From NCBI GenBank assembly GCA_052244495.1, contig JBQPXH010000012.1: a stretch of 64,000 nucleotides of DNA. One strand, written 5' to 3'. The notes under the pieces were generated by a model. It saw nothing but the letters and a program-made list of their open reading frames with translations, had not been told where the DNA came from and did no database searches. Numbering within the stretch: position 1 is the stretch's first letter; each line of letters opens with the position of its first letter. Source of the stretch: Cereibacter_A sp052244495. GTDB taxonomy: Bacteria > Pseudomonadota > Alphaproteobacteria > Rhodobacterales > Rhodobacteraceae. This document shows positions 1-6,680 of this stretch, piece by piece. Position numbers and translations under genes: made by a program.

Positions 1-293
1 CCGGGATCGCCGCGGTGCGGCCGGATGTGATCGACCTCGGCCGCCGCCACCACGAGCCCGAGCCCGGCGCAGTCGGCGCAGAGCGGATGGGCCGCGAGGA
101 AGCGCGCCCGCGCCCGCCGCCACCGGCCGGTGGCATAGAAGGCGGCACCCGCCTGCGCCGCGGCGCCTGCCTTGGCCCGAGCTTTCCGCGCCCGTGCCTT
201 CGCCTCGGCCTCGGCGGCGTGATCGGCGCAGTGGGCGCGGCCCTCGAGCGCGAGCTCCTCGCAGCCGGGCGCGCAGCAGAGTTTGCGGATCAA
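1..293 (-). CDS. HNH endonuclease, phage type (partial, cut by left edge)
   Basis: Ninety-seven codons are visible before the window edge removes the C-terminal part. A TTG start at 293 has GGAG eight bases upstream; no ATG gives the same protein. Residues 6-25 form a Cys/His knuckle (C6, C7, C11, C22, H25), followed by an Ala/Arg/Lys-rich helix and then LCADCAGLG and VDHIRPHRGDP at the edge, which is the first half of the HNH metal finger. Genes of this kind normally sit just before the small terminase of tailed phages, so the packaging module probably lies to the left of the window. The family call is firm; the nuclease role in packaging is inference from family context. Confidence 0.75.
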   Translation of the reverse strand, partial: MIRKLCCAPGCEELALEGRAHCADHAAEAEAKARARKARAKAGAAAQAGAAFYATGRWRRARARFLAAHPLCADCAGLGLVVAAAEVDHIRPHRGDP

Positions 294-396
294 GGGGGAG
301 GCTCCAAAACGAAGCGCCCGGAGAGCTTCTGCTCGCCGGGCGCTTGTCTTCGATGATGGCAATCTGCCGAACCGAACGGGCCGCGTCAAGCGGGTG

Positions 397-1014
397 TCAG
401 CTCCATGCCTCGTGGAGCGCCTGCAGTCCCCGCTGGAGCCGGTCGAGCTGGCGGGCCTCGTGCCGGCTGTTGAGCCGCCCGGGCAGGCTGCGGAGCGACT
501 GATCGTCCAGAACGACATGCTGGATGACGGGCCGGGCGAAGGTCGGGACCAGCTCCCACATGCGGAAGAACTTGCGGCGCCGGTCCACCCGCTCGGCCTC
601 GGGATCATGGGTGCCGCTCGTGTCCACTTTCACGATGGCGGCCAGCGGATCGCGCGCGGGCATGCCTGACGCCGCCTCGAAGAGCTCGGCCGCGATGTTC
701 GCCTGCTCGACCGAGAGCTTGCCCTGCCGGTGATAGCGCCCGACCCAGGTCTCGCGCCTCGTGCGGATCACCCGGTTCGGGTTGCTCTTCCTGCCGGTCT
801 TCGGGTCGACCTCGGCCACCTCCTCGATCCGCTTGCCCGCGATCTGCGCGGGCGTCAGCGGCCCGAGATCCCACGGCGCGAGCTTCAGGCTCACCAGCTT
901 CGCCTTCATGGCCTTCCGGCCCTTCGCGCCCTTCATGCGGCACCCTTCTCGTTGTTGTTGTTCTTGTTGCCGCACCGGCTCTGTCCGCCGCATGTCCACC
1001 GCGCCGCCGATCAT
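397..1014 (-). CDS. Phage protein of unknown function, 205 aa
   Basis: The ATG at 1014 overlaps the stop of the upstream gene as ATGA and has a purine-rich ribosome site (AAGGAAGGGG) in front, so translational coupling is likely; an internal ATG at 936 also has AAGGG upstream. The N-terminal 45 residues are Lys/Arg-rich. The middle (VGRYHRQGKLSVEQANIA) and the C-terminal part (helical, ending LQRGLQALHEAW) recall small alphaproteobacterial DNA-binding or late-regulator-like proteins of the DUF6456 kind, but the resemblance is weak and I do not assign a function. It lies between a second unknown phage gene and the HNH gene in one leftward run. Confidence 0.6.
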   Translation of the reverse strand: MIGGAVDMRRTEPVRQQEQQQREGCRMKGAKGRKAMKAKLVSLKLAPWDLGPLTPAQIAGKRIEEVAEVDPKTGRKSNPNRVIRTRRETWVGRYHRQGKLSVEQANIAAELFEAASGMPARDPLAAIVKVDTSGTHDPEAERVDRRRKFFRMWELVPTFARPVIQHVVLDDQSLRSLPGRLNSRHEARQLDRLQRGLQALHEAWS

Positions 1015-1583
1015 GCCGCCGCCCCTTCCTTCCGACCGCGCCCGGCATCGACCAGCGCGCGGGCCTGGGCCCGGTCGCGGAGGTAGAGCTCGAGCCAGTC
1101 CCGATCCTCCCGGCTCGCGGTCTCCCGGTCGATCCGGTCGCGGATCAGCTCGCAGCGCCGGGCATTGTCCTGCGCCTGATCGCGGATCTCGCGCAGGTCC
1201 ATCGCGAGCGGCGGGCGGGGATGCTTCAGGAGCCAGCGGTAGAGCTCCACCAGATGCCCGCCCGCTTCCGCCTTCGGTCCCTCGACCGAGGCGAGCCAGC
1301 TCGAGACCAGCCGCCGCTCGGCCGGCGGCGGCTCCTCGATGGCGCGTGCGAACTGGCGGATCAGCACCTCGGACGGCCAGACCCCATCCGCCGCGCTGTC
1401 GATCAGCACCTCGGCCAAGGTCATGAGGTTCTCCGCGCCCATGTAGCCCAGCTGCTCGCAGAGCCTGGCCATCGCCGCCTCATGCGCCGCGGCGGCCGTG
1501 CCGCGCCGCCTCACCATCCCGGCCTGCTCCAGCCGGTCCACCACCAGCGCCTTCACCCGCGCCCGCTCCTCTGCTTTCGTCAT
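1011..1583 (-). CDS. Phage protein of unknown function, 190 aa
   Basis: Not recognised. I chose the ATG at 1583 because AAAGGG lies six bases upstream; another ATG at 1589 is two codons earlier. The frame stays open upstream to 1862 through the repeat array, but that stretch is low-complexity translation of the repeats and has no domain character. The protein is soluble and mostly helical, with two charged segments: DREDRD-type pairs near the C-terminus and an Ala/Glu-rich N-terminus. Its stop overlaps the next start (ATGA at 1011-1014). Position between a replication-type gene and an HNH/packaging region suggests an early or middle phage function. Confidence 0.55.
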   Translation of the reverse strand: MTKAEERARVKALVVDRLEQAGMVRRRGTAAAAHEAAMARLCEQLGYMGAENLMTLAEVLIDSAADGVWPSEVLIRQFARAIEEPPPAERRLVSSWLASVEGPKAEAGGHLVELYRWLLKHPRPPLAMDLREIRDQAQDNARRCELIRDRIDRETASREDRDWLELYLRDRAQARALVDAGRGRKEGAAA

Positions 1584-1710
1584 GGCCATCCCTTTCTCAG
1601 CCAGCCACGCCTGCCGTCTCGCCACCGGTTCCGGTGGTTCCGGAACTCTGTTCTGTCTTGTCTCTGTCAGTGTCTTGTGCGCGGGACAGAATTCGGCCCG
1701 AAGCGGCCGC

Positions 1711-1811
1711 GTCCGTCCGGATCCGTCCGGTTCTGTCCAACTCTGTCCGCGTTCTGTCCCGATCCGTCCGGTTCTGTCCCGAACTGTCCGCATTCTGTCC
1801 GTCGGACAGAA
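1711..1811. repeat. Helically phased array of nine (C/T)GTCC half-sites, closed by a dyad
   Basis: The pentamer (C/T)GTCC recurs with its GTCC at 1715, 1725, 1735, 1745, 1756, 1766, 1776, 1786 and 1797, a spacing of 10,10,10,11,10,10,10,11, close to one DNA turn. The array contains two copies of a 41-bp unit (1721-1761 and 1762-1802) that share their first 18 bases (ATCCGTCCGGTTCTGTCC). Inverted copies of the unit, GGACAGAA, stand at 1684-1691 and 1804-1811; the latter forms a perfect dyad TTCTGTCCG-T-CGGACAGAA at 1793-1811. It lies just after the stop of the replication-type gene. Iteron-like origin or operator array is the inference; no coding function is apparent. Confidence 0.7.
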
Positions 1812-1818
1812 GTTTCCG

Positions 1819-2454
1819 TTACACGGCAATCCCTTGCAGGACGTCCGCCTGCGCCAGCGCATCCGCCTCCAGCGCGCGGCGCACCATGTCGCGGGTCCGG
1901 TTGCCGGGGCAGTGCTGGGCGAGCCAGCCGTCCACGCGCTCGAGAAGCCCCGGATCGGCCGCCATCTTCCGCGTGCCGCCCGCCTCGAGGATCTGGTCGG
2001 GGAGCCGCGCGAGACGCTTTCTCCGCCGGCCGGCCTCGCCTTCGACGCGGCGCTTCTCTCGCAGGCTGAGACTTTCGAGGATGATCTCGACCACCACGCC
2101 GTGCATGAGCCGCACCTCGCCGTCGCACTGGCAGGGCACCCACTTGTAGAGCGGCGACCAGTCGCGCGCGCGGTAGGATTGCCAGGCCTTCAGGTCGAGC
2201 ATGAGCAGCGCCGCGAGCTGCACGTCGTCATCCGGGAGGGTGCCCACCGGGGTCTGCTTCTGGCTCAGGCAGAAAAGATCGAAGGCGAGGCCGCGCACGT
2301 CGGGCGGCGCCGAGAGCCGGAAGCGGCTGTTCAGCCACCGGTCGTGATGCCAGGCCATGAAGAAGTGGGTCGTGAGCCGCTGGTTCGGATCGAGCGGATA
2401 GTCCGGGAGCTGCCCGGTCTCGATCAGCCGCGGCGAGGGGCGGGGGAGGGTCAT
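1819..2454 (-). CDS. Phage replication-type protein (DUF1376-like layout), 211 aa
   Basis: The ATG at 2454 has GGAGG eight bases upstream. The N-terminal 120 residues have the layout of winged-helix replication proteins of the DUF1376 kind: an early W-x-DRW segment, a helix GLAFDLFCLSQKQTPVGTLP, then LPDDDVQLAALL and a WSPLYKW strand. A long basic helix follows (LSLREKRRVEGEAGRRRKR), and the tail is helical. The gene stands second to the array at 1711-1811, eight bases past its stop. Role in initiating replication of the element is inference from layout and position; it could equally be an early regulator. Confidence 0.55.
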   Translation of the reverse strand: MTLPRPSPRLIETGQLPDYPLDPNQRLTTHFFMAWHHDRWLNSRFRLSAPPDVRGLAFDLFCLSQKQTPVGTLPDDDVQLAALLMLDLKAWQSYRARDWSPLYKWVPCQCDGEVRLMHGVVVEIILESLSLREKRRVEGEAGRRRKRLARLPDQILEAGGTRKMAADPGLLERVDGWLAQHCPGNRTRDMVRRALEADALAQADVLQGIAV

Positions 2455-2498
2455 GGCCGCGCCCTCCGCGGCGGGTCTGCAGGAAGATCAATCCTCAT
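2451..2498 (-). other. 15-codon ORF bridging two phage genes
   Basis: An ATG at 2498 overlaps the stop of the DUF1937-like gene as ATGA; it opens 15 codons (MRIDLPADPPRRARP) that end in a TGA overlapping the ATG of the replication-type gene at 2454. Whether the peptide matters is unknown; the arrangement could pass ribosomes from one gene to the next, although the downstream gene also has its own GGAGG. Confidence 0.35.
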
Positions 2499-3052
2499 CG
2501 GGGAACCTCCGAAGCATAGATGAAGACGGGCACCTGGGCGGCGAGGGCGGATGCGACCTCGTGCCGGATGCCGGTGGATTGCGCCCAGCCGCGGATCTCG
2601 GGGACCACGACGGCGGCGCAGACGGACAGGATGGGGCGGCACCAGTCCTCCCAGAGGACCGGGTTGAACGGATCGATCCGGAGCCGGGGGAACATGGTGG
2701 CGTGGAGCGCAGCGGCGGAGAGCACGACGGGCGAGATCGCCGTGACGCCGACCTCGAGGAGCCGCGCCACCTCGCGCGCCGCCTCGGCCATCGCCGCCTC
2801 GGACTGATCCCGCGACCAGCACCCGTCCGGGCCGATGGCGCGGAGCGTGTAAGGGCTCGCCAGATAGACCGGCCGCCCCCAGCGCGCATGCCGCGCGACG
2901 AGCGCCGGATCGGCATGCCAGCGCAGGAGATCGGCCTGGCCCGCCGGATGGCGCCGCAGCGCGGCCCACCCGCTCGATCGAAAAGCGCCGGAGGCCGAAG
3001 CCCCCGGCGAAGTGGCCGCGTCCTGTACAGGCAAGGGCGCGGCGGCGGTCAC
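2495..3052 (-). CDS. DUF1937-like / nucleoside 2-deoxyribosyltransferase-fold protein
   Basis: A GTG at 3052 overlaps the upstream stop (GTGA), which gives 185 residues; the open frame extends further upstream but only through sequence that codes the neighbour in another frame. The C-terminal 120 residues carry the Rossmann-like signature of the family: RPVYLASPYT, a conserved helix with Glu/Ala (AAMAEAAREVARLLEVG), AISPVVLSAA, VLWEDWCRPIL and VVVPEIRGWAQSTGIRHEV. Proteins of this fold handle nucleosides or ADP-ribose-like compounds, and phages carry them in early regions. The first 60 residues are Ala/Pro-rich and probably disordered. Exact substrate unknown. Confidence 0.6.
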   Translation of the reverse strand: MTAAAPLPVQDAATSPGASASGAFRSSGWAALRRHPAGQADLLRWHADPALVARHARWGRPVYLASPYTLRAIGPDGCWSRDQSEAAMAEAAREVARLLEVGVTAISPVVLSAAALHATMFPRLRIDPFNPVLWEDWCRPILSVCAAVVVPEIRGWAQSTGIRHEVASALAAQVPVFIYASEVPR

Positions 3053-3297
3053 AGAAGGCTCCCGAGAGCCGTGGCGAGGATCGCGGATCCGGCGAGAACG
3101 GACGGCACGAGCCACCAGCCCGAGGGCAGGAGACGAGGCGAAAGCTCCTCGCCTTCGGCCTCGTCTTTCAGCCATGTCTCGGTCAGCCGGGAAGAATATT
3201 TCCGCGACTGTTTCTTGAAGTGCAGATGGTTGCAGAAGGCGCGGAAGGACCGCGCCTCGTAGAACCGCTGCATGAGATACCAATAGACCCGCCTCAT
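3049..3297 (-). CDS. Small single-span membrane protein, 82 aa
   Basis: The ATG at 3297 overlaps the upstream stop as ATGA, and its own stop overlaps the next GTG, so it sits in a coupled chain. Residues 1-55 are basic and aromatic (MRRVYWYLMQRFYEARSFR at the start); residues about 58-82 form one hydrophobic segment ending the protein (WWLVPSVLAGSAILATALG), a tail-anchor arrangement with the N-terminal domain in the cytoplasm. No family recognised. Confidence 0.6.
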   Translation of the reverse strand: MRRVYWYLMQRFYEARSFRAFCNHLHFKKQSRKYSSRLTETWLKDEAEGEELSPRLLPSGWWLVPSVLAGSAILATALGSLL

Positions 3298-3551
3298 CCC
3301 CGTCCCTCGATGATGCTGAAGATTTCCTCGCCGCAGGCGATGGTCATGACCGCGAAGACATGGCGCAGCGCCGCGTCGTTCTCGCATTGCAGCCAGTTCC
3401 GGACCTGCCGCTCGCTCACGCCGAGCACCGGCGCGGCCTTCGCCGCCAGATCCCGCTCCGAGGAGGCCGGGAAGGCACGCCACAGAAGCCCCGCGAACCT
3501 TTTCCGGCTCGCTCGGGCATGAACGTCACTTTGGGCAAGATTTTTCCGCAT
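3294..3551 (-). CDS. Small helix-turn-helix protein, 85 aa
   Basis: The ATG at 3551 has GGAG six bases upstream. Residues about 30-60 fit a helix-turn-helix (ERDLAAKAAPVLGVSERQVR followed by NWLQCEND). This matches small phage regulators that resemble CII or Cro-type activators in size and position, second in the leftward early operon after the Cro-like gene. Its stop overlaps the next start (ATGA). DNA binding is a fair inference; target unknown. Confidence 0.6.
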   Translation of the reverse strand: MRKNLAQSDVHARASRKRFAGLLWRAFPASSERDLAAKAAPVLGVSERQVRNWLQCENDAALRHVFAVMTIACGEEIFSIIEGRG

Positions 3552-3631
3552 GTTCACTCCATCTTCTCCCTTGGGCAGGGGTTTTGATGACGAAGCGATT
3601 TCACGACCGGAAAGGGGGGCGGCGTAGAGCA

Positions 3632-3871
3632 TTACGCCGCCCCCTTAACTTCGCTGGACCGGTCGTGGACGGCCAGCATCCATTCTGCCGTTGCGAACGT
3701 CAGGCCTCGAGCGGCGGCAGCCTTTACGACTGCAGCTTGCCAGTCAGCAGGAACACGTCCTGCCCTCGCCCACTTGTGGACGGCCTCCACATTCGCGCCG
3801 ACTTCAGCGGCGAAGGCCCGGCGCGTCGGCCAGCAAGCGATCAGCTTTTCGATCAGGTTCTCGGTCTGCAT
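3632..3871 (-). CDS. Cro-like DNA-binding protein, first gene of leftward early operon
   Basis: Seventy-nine residues from the ATG at 3871; in-frame starts also exist at 3880 (ATG) and 3889 (TTG). None has a recognisable Shine-Dalgarno sequence, and the ATG at 3880 touches the dyad at 3880-3900, so translation from a leaderless or very short leader is possible. The sequence WPTRRAFAAEVGANVEAVHK with WARAGRVPADW behind it is the helix-turn-helix typical of Cro/YdaS-type proteins. It faces the repressor gene at 3923 across a shared operator, the usual layout of a lysogeny switch. Confidence 0.65.
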   Translation of the reverse strand: MQTENLIEKLIACWPTRRAFAAEVGANVEAVHKWARAGRVPADWQAAVVKAAAARGLTFATAEWMLAVHDRSSEVKGAA

Positions 3872-3879
3872 GCGGCGCA

Positions 3880-3900
3880 TTCTGGACAAAACATCCAGAA
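3880..3900. promoter_or_regulatory. Candidate repressor/Cro operator (7-bp arms, 7-base spacer)
   Basis: TTCTGGA at 3880-3886 and TCCAGAA at 3894-3900 form a perfect dyad around CAAAACA, exactly in the gap between the divergent Cro-like and repressor genes. The spacing suits a dimeric helix-turn-helix protein. Functional role is inference. Confidence 0.6.
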
Positions 3901-3922
3901 ATACAAGATGGAAGAAACTTCA

Positions 3923-4258
3923 ATGGGCAAACTTTCCATTTGTCGTCAAAATGTGCCCATGAAATCAGTGCCTAGCAGGCTACCCAAGATTGACCAGGCT
4001 GGCGTGGCGCGCCGGCTCGAAGCCCTAAGAGACGCACTTGGTCTCGATAAGGGCGAGTTCGCACAATCGTTCGGCCTCGATCCTTCGAGCTATTCCAAGG
4101 TGCTGCAGGGCAAGAAGCCGCTGAAGTCCGAGTACGGCCACGCCATAGCCGAAGGCTGGGGTGTCAGCATGGACTTTATCTATCGGGGCGACATGTCCCG
4201 GATCGACGAGACCTTGCGAGCTAAGGTCATGCAGAACCTCACCGCACCGATGCGATAG
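3923..4258 (+). CDS. XRE-family phage repressor, 111 aa, no peptidase domain
   Basis: The ATG at 3923 follows a weak purine stretch (GGAAGAAA); ATGs at 3908 and 3959 are alternatives. Residues about 28-67 form an XRE helix-turn-helix (ARRLEALRDALGLDKGEFAQ, then SFGLDPSSYSKVLQGKKPL). The rest, about 40 residues, is too short for the S24 autocleavage domain of CI repressors, so induction by RecA-driven cleavage is not expected. The start region is enclosed by an inverted repeat, ATGGGCA at 3923-3929 and TGCCCAT at 3954-3960. Likely master repressor of the element, judged by position opposite the Cro-like gene. Confidence 0.65.
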   Translation: MGKLSICRQNVPMKSVPSRLPKIDQAGVARRLEALRDALGLDKGEFAQSFGLDPSSYSKVLQGKKPLKSEYGHAIAEGWGVSMDFIYRGDMSRIDETLRAKVMQNLTAPMR

Positions 4259-4723
4259 AGGCGATCAATCGACATTCCGGAAGCATCGGCAAACGCGAAC
4301 AGCAACCGGTCTCCTGCATCCAGTCTCATCTCTACCCCTCTTGTTCACATGCGGCTCTAGGCAAACTATGGCCATCACAGCGCCATTTCGGTCGGTGCCA
4401 GGTCGGGGATCGTCGTATGCCGCAACGGCGGAGATCCGCGCCCTAGTGAAAATTCTCTTTTTTTGCTCGCACCATACGATGACGGCAAGCGCAACCCTCG
4501 GCCGCTCCGGACGTTTCTGAGTTCTCCCGCTCCACGGCCAAGGCTTCCCCACCTGTCACTCCGACACTGCTCGTTGACTGCGGCTACTCCAGCTCATCAA
4601 CGATCCCTCCGGAGCCCAAGTCAGCGACGCTCCTCAAGCAACTGGACGTTACATCCATCAATAAGTTGACGATGGAAGAAATGTCCAGCATGTTGAGGCG
4701 CACTTACTTGCATGGAGATCCTC
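4259..4723. other. Gene-free stretch, lower GC
   Basis: Open frames on either strand here (for example 4265-4552 on the minus strand) lack a ribosome site and family character. The DNA is less GC-rich than its surroundings and includes a run of seven or more T near 4452. It probably holds the promoter for the rightward small genes that start at 4724; no clear -10/-35 pair was found. Confidence 0.4.
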
Positions 4724-4921
4724 ATGCCCGCCACCGCCATCCGTTACCCGGCCTCTGCGCCGGTTGCCCGCTTCGCCCTCCTCGACCTGACCGAGCCCCA
4801 GCTGCGCCGGCTGCTCGCCGCGGCCGAGGCGGGGCTCCCGCAACTCGACGCCGCCGACGACGAGATCGCGGCCGAGGTCGACACCATCCTCGCCCAGGCG
4901 CGGGAGGCGCTCGGAGCATGA
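4724..4921 (+). CDS. Small phage protein, 65 aa, unknown
   Basis: ATG at 4724 with GGAG six bases upstream; an earlier ATG at 4712 lies on top of that ribosome site. The product is acidic and Ala-rich, with a heptad-like helix (LTEPQLRRLLAAAEAGLPQL, then DDEIAAEVDTILAQAREAL). Its stop overlaps the next start (ATGA at 4918-4921). No function assigned. Confidence 0.5.
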   Translation: MPATAIRYPASAPVARFALLDLTEPQLRRLLAAAEAGLPQLDAADDEIAAEVDTILAQAREALGA

Positions 4922-5250
4922 GCCGGATCCTGCCCCTCACGCCCCGCGATCTGAATGCCGTGCGCCATCGTGCCGAGCACGCGCCCACGCCCGAGATACG
5001 CGAGGCCGCCAGCCGGCTCCTGACGGAACACGAGCTGGCCGTTGCCATCGGCCGCCCGCTGCACCGCGCCCGGCCGCGGCCCGCCTTCCGCATGAGCAGG
5101 CCGAGCCCGCTCGGGTCGAACCTCACCGGTTTCTTCGTGGGCGCGCTCGCGCTCCTGGGCTTCCTGTTCGTCGCGACGGTCCTCTGGGCGCACGCTACCG
5201 ATGTGGCCGAGACCATGCGCCAGCAGGCCAGCGCGATGCGGGGCATGTGA
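4918..5250 (+). CDS. Single-span membrane protein, 110 aa, unknown
   Basis: Starts at an ATG overlapping the upstream stop and ends one base into the next start (TGATG). A basic N-terminal domain of about 65 residues precedes one hydrophobic segment, roughly residues 70-92 (FFVGALALLGFLFVATVLWA), and a short tail. Being coupled on both sides, it belongs to a three-gene unit with the small acidic protein and the GapR-like protein. Confidence 0.55.
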   Translation: MSRILPLTPRDLNAVRHRAEHAPTPEIREAASRLLTEHELAVAIGRPLHRARPRPAFRMSRPSPLGSNLTGFFVGALALLGFLFVATVLWAHATDVAETMRQQASAMRGM

Positions 5251-5645
5251 TGAAGGCCGCCCCGCAGCCCGCGCCGCGCCCGCGTCCAGTTCCGGTGGAG
5301 AGCCTCAATGCAGCCGATCTCGACCGCATGGCCGCGGCCATCGACAGCGGCCGGATCCGGAAGCCGCCGATGAAGGAGACGCCGGCCGACCGCGCCGTGG
5401 CGGAGGCCGTCTATCAGGTCGCGGCCGACGAGCTCCGCCAGTTCATCGAACGCTACGAGCAGCTCGAGGCCGAGAAGAAGGAGATCGGCGGTCAGCAGAA
5501 GGAACTGATGGCCGAGGCCAAGGGCCGCGGCTATGCGCCGAAGATCCTCAGGATGATCGTGGCGCTCCGCAAGCGCACCCGCGACGACATCGCCGAGGAG
5601 GAGACGCTCCTCGAGCTCTACAAGGCCGCGCTCGGCATGGCCTGA
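5250..5645 (+). CDS. GapR-like DUF2312 DNA-binding protein
   Basis: Residues about 59-131 match the DUF2312/GapR family: ADELRQFIERYEQLEAEKKE, then a helix with GGQQKELMAEAKGRGYAPKI and LRMIVALRKRT, ending in ELYKAALGM. GapR of Caulobacter is a nucleoid-associated protein that clamps overtwisted DNA ahead of replication and transcription; family members are also found in phages. The first 58 residues, Pro/Arg-rich and then helical, are an extension beyond the usual length of about 90. A GTG at 5247 is an alternative start. In this element the protein probably serves phage DNA replication or transcription; that is inference. Confidence 0.8.
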   Translation: MKAAPQPAPRPRPVPVESLNAADLDRMAAAIDSGRIRKPPMKETPADRAVAEAVYQVAADELRQFIERYEQLEAEKKEIGGQQKELMAEAKGRGYAPKILRMIVALRKRTRDDIAEEETLLELYKAALGMA

Positions 5646-5744
5646 CCTAGCCCCGGCGCGGCGGGTTTTCCGCGCAGCTTCCGTTCACCTCGCCCGGCGC
5701 CTCCGCGGCCCGGGCCCTTTCTCCCGAACCTGCGGAGCATTCCC

Positions 5745-5924
5745 ATGAAGAGCAAATCCTCGATCCTGTCCGCCTGGCGGCAGGTCCTCTCCGAAACGGC
5801 GCGGTATCTTCCGTTCGGCGGTGCCACTTCGGAGGACCGGCCCGGCCTCTATCGCCGTGTCGCGCGCAGCTGCGGCGTGCCGGTTGAGGCGGTGCGCCGA
5901 GCGGTGGAGGCCTCCGGTGGCTGA
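5745..5924 (+). CDS. Small phage protein, 59 aa, unknown
   Basis: ATG at 5745 with GGAG about nine bases upstream, and the stop falls just before or within the start region of the methylase-like gene. The sequence is basic, with a possible small helical DNA-binding domain (LYRRVARSCGVPVEAVRRAV). Supported by ribosome site and tight spacing; function unknown. Confidence 0.5.
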   Translation: MKSKSSILSAWRQVLSETARYLPFGGATSEDRPGLYRRVARSCGVPVEAVRRAVEASGG

Positions 5925-5928
5925 TCCC

Positions 5929-6639
5929 ATGCGCATCCTGATCGGCTGCGAGACATCGGGCGTGATGCGTCGGGCCTTCGCCGCCCGTGGGCATGACGTC
6001 TGGTCCTGCGACCTCCTGCCGGCCGAGGATCGCTCGAACCGCCACATCGTGGGCGACGTGCGCCACCATCTGGCCGATGGCTGGGATCTGCTGGTCGTGG
6101 CGCACCCGCCCTGCACGCGGCTCTGCAACAGCGGCGTCCGGTGGCTGCACGAGCCCTCGAAGCGCCTGCCCGAGACCTATGCCGCGGCGGAACGCGAGGC
6201 ATTCGCCCGGATGGGTCGCGAGGAGCGGCTGGCCTTCCTGTGGGCCGACCTCGATCGCGGGGCGGCGCTGTTTGCGGCCTGCTGGCAGGCGCCGGTGCCG
6301 CGCGTGGCGGTCGAGAACCCGGTGATGAACCCGCACGCGCGAGAACGCCTGCCGGCCGACCTGCCGCGGCCGCAGACGGTGCAGCCGTGGTGGTTCGGCG
6401 AGCCCTTCTTCAAGGCGACGAGCTTCTATCTGCGCGGCCTGCCGCGGCTCGCCGCCACCAACCGGCTGACGCCGCCCCGGCCCGGCACGCCCGAGCACAA
6501 GAGCTGGTCGGCCGTCCACCGCGCGCCGCCGGGGCCCGACCGCTGGAAATTCCGCAGCCGCACCTTCGAGGGCGTGGCCGAAGCCTGCGCCGACCAGTGG
6601 GGCGGGTGGGCCGAAGGGGAGGCCGCGGCATGTGGGTGA
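5929..6639 (+). CDS. DNA cytosine methyltransferase-like phage protein, 236 aa
   Basis: The N-terminus MRILIGCETSGVMRRAFAAR with VWSCDLLPAE fits motif I and the acidic residue after strand 2 of SAM-dependent methylases. VVAHPPCTRLC resembles the PC loop (motif IV) that carries the catalytic Cys of C5-cytosine enzymes, and RVAVENPVMN resembles motif VI. At 236 residues it lacks room for a full target-recognition domain, so specificity and even activity are uncertain. An alternative GTG at 5917 has GGAGG six bases upstream and would add four residues, overlapping the previous gene; the ATG agrees better with the family N-terminus. Modification of phage DNA against host restriction is the likely role. 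Confidence 0.65.
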   Translation: MRILIGCETSGVMRRAFAARGHDVWSCDLLPAEDRSNRHIVGDVRHHLADGWDLLVVAHPPCTRLCNSGVRWLHEPSKRLPETYAAAEREAFARMGREERLAFLWADLDRGAALFAACWQAPVPRVAVENPVMNPHARERLPADLPRPQTVQPWWFGEPFFKATSFYLRGLPRLAATNRLTPPRPGTPEHKSWSAVHRAPPGPDRWKFRSRTFEGVAEACADQWGGWAEGEAAACG

Positions 6640-6680
6640 GGCTGCCGAACGTGAACGAGGAACACGAGGAGGTCTAGGAC

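Noticed and set aside
1711..1802. CRISPR array
   Set aside because: The repeated unit is contiguous, without unique spacers of regular length, and no cas genes are in the window.
1584..1862. Upstream extension of the 190-aa phage protein through the repeat array
   Set aside because: The extension is translated repeat sequence of low complexity, and a good ribosome site supports the start at 1583.
4265..4552. Minus-strand ORF of 95 codons in the phage region
   Set aside because: No ribosome site, mixed composition and no recognisable domain; treated as non-coding.
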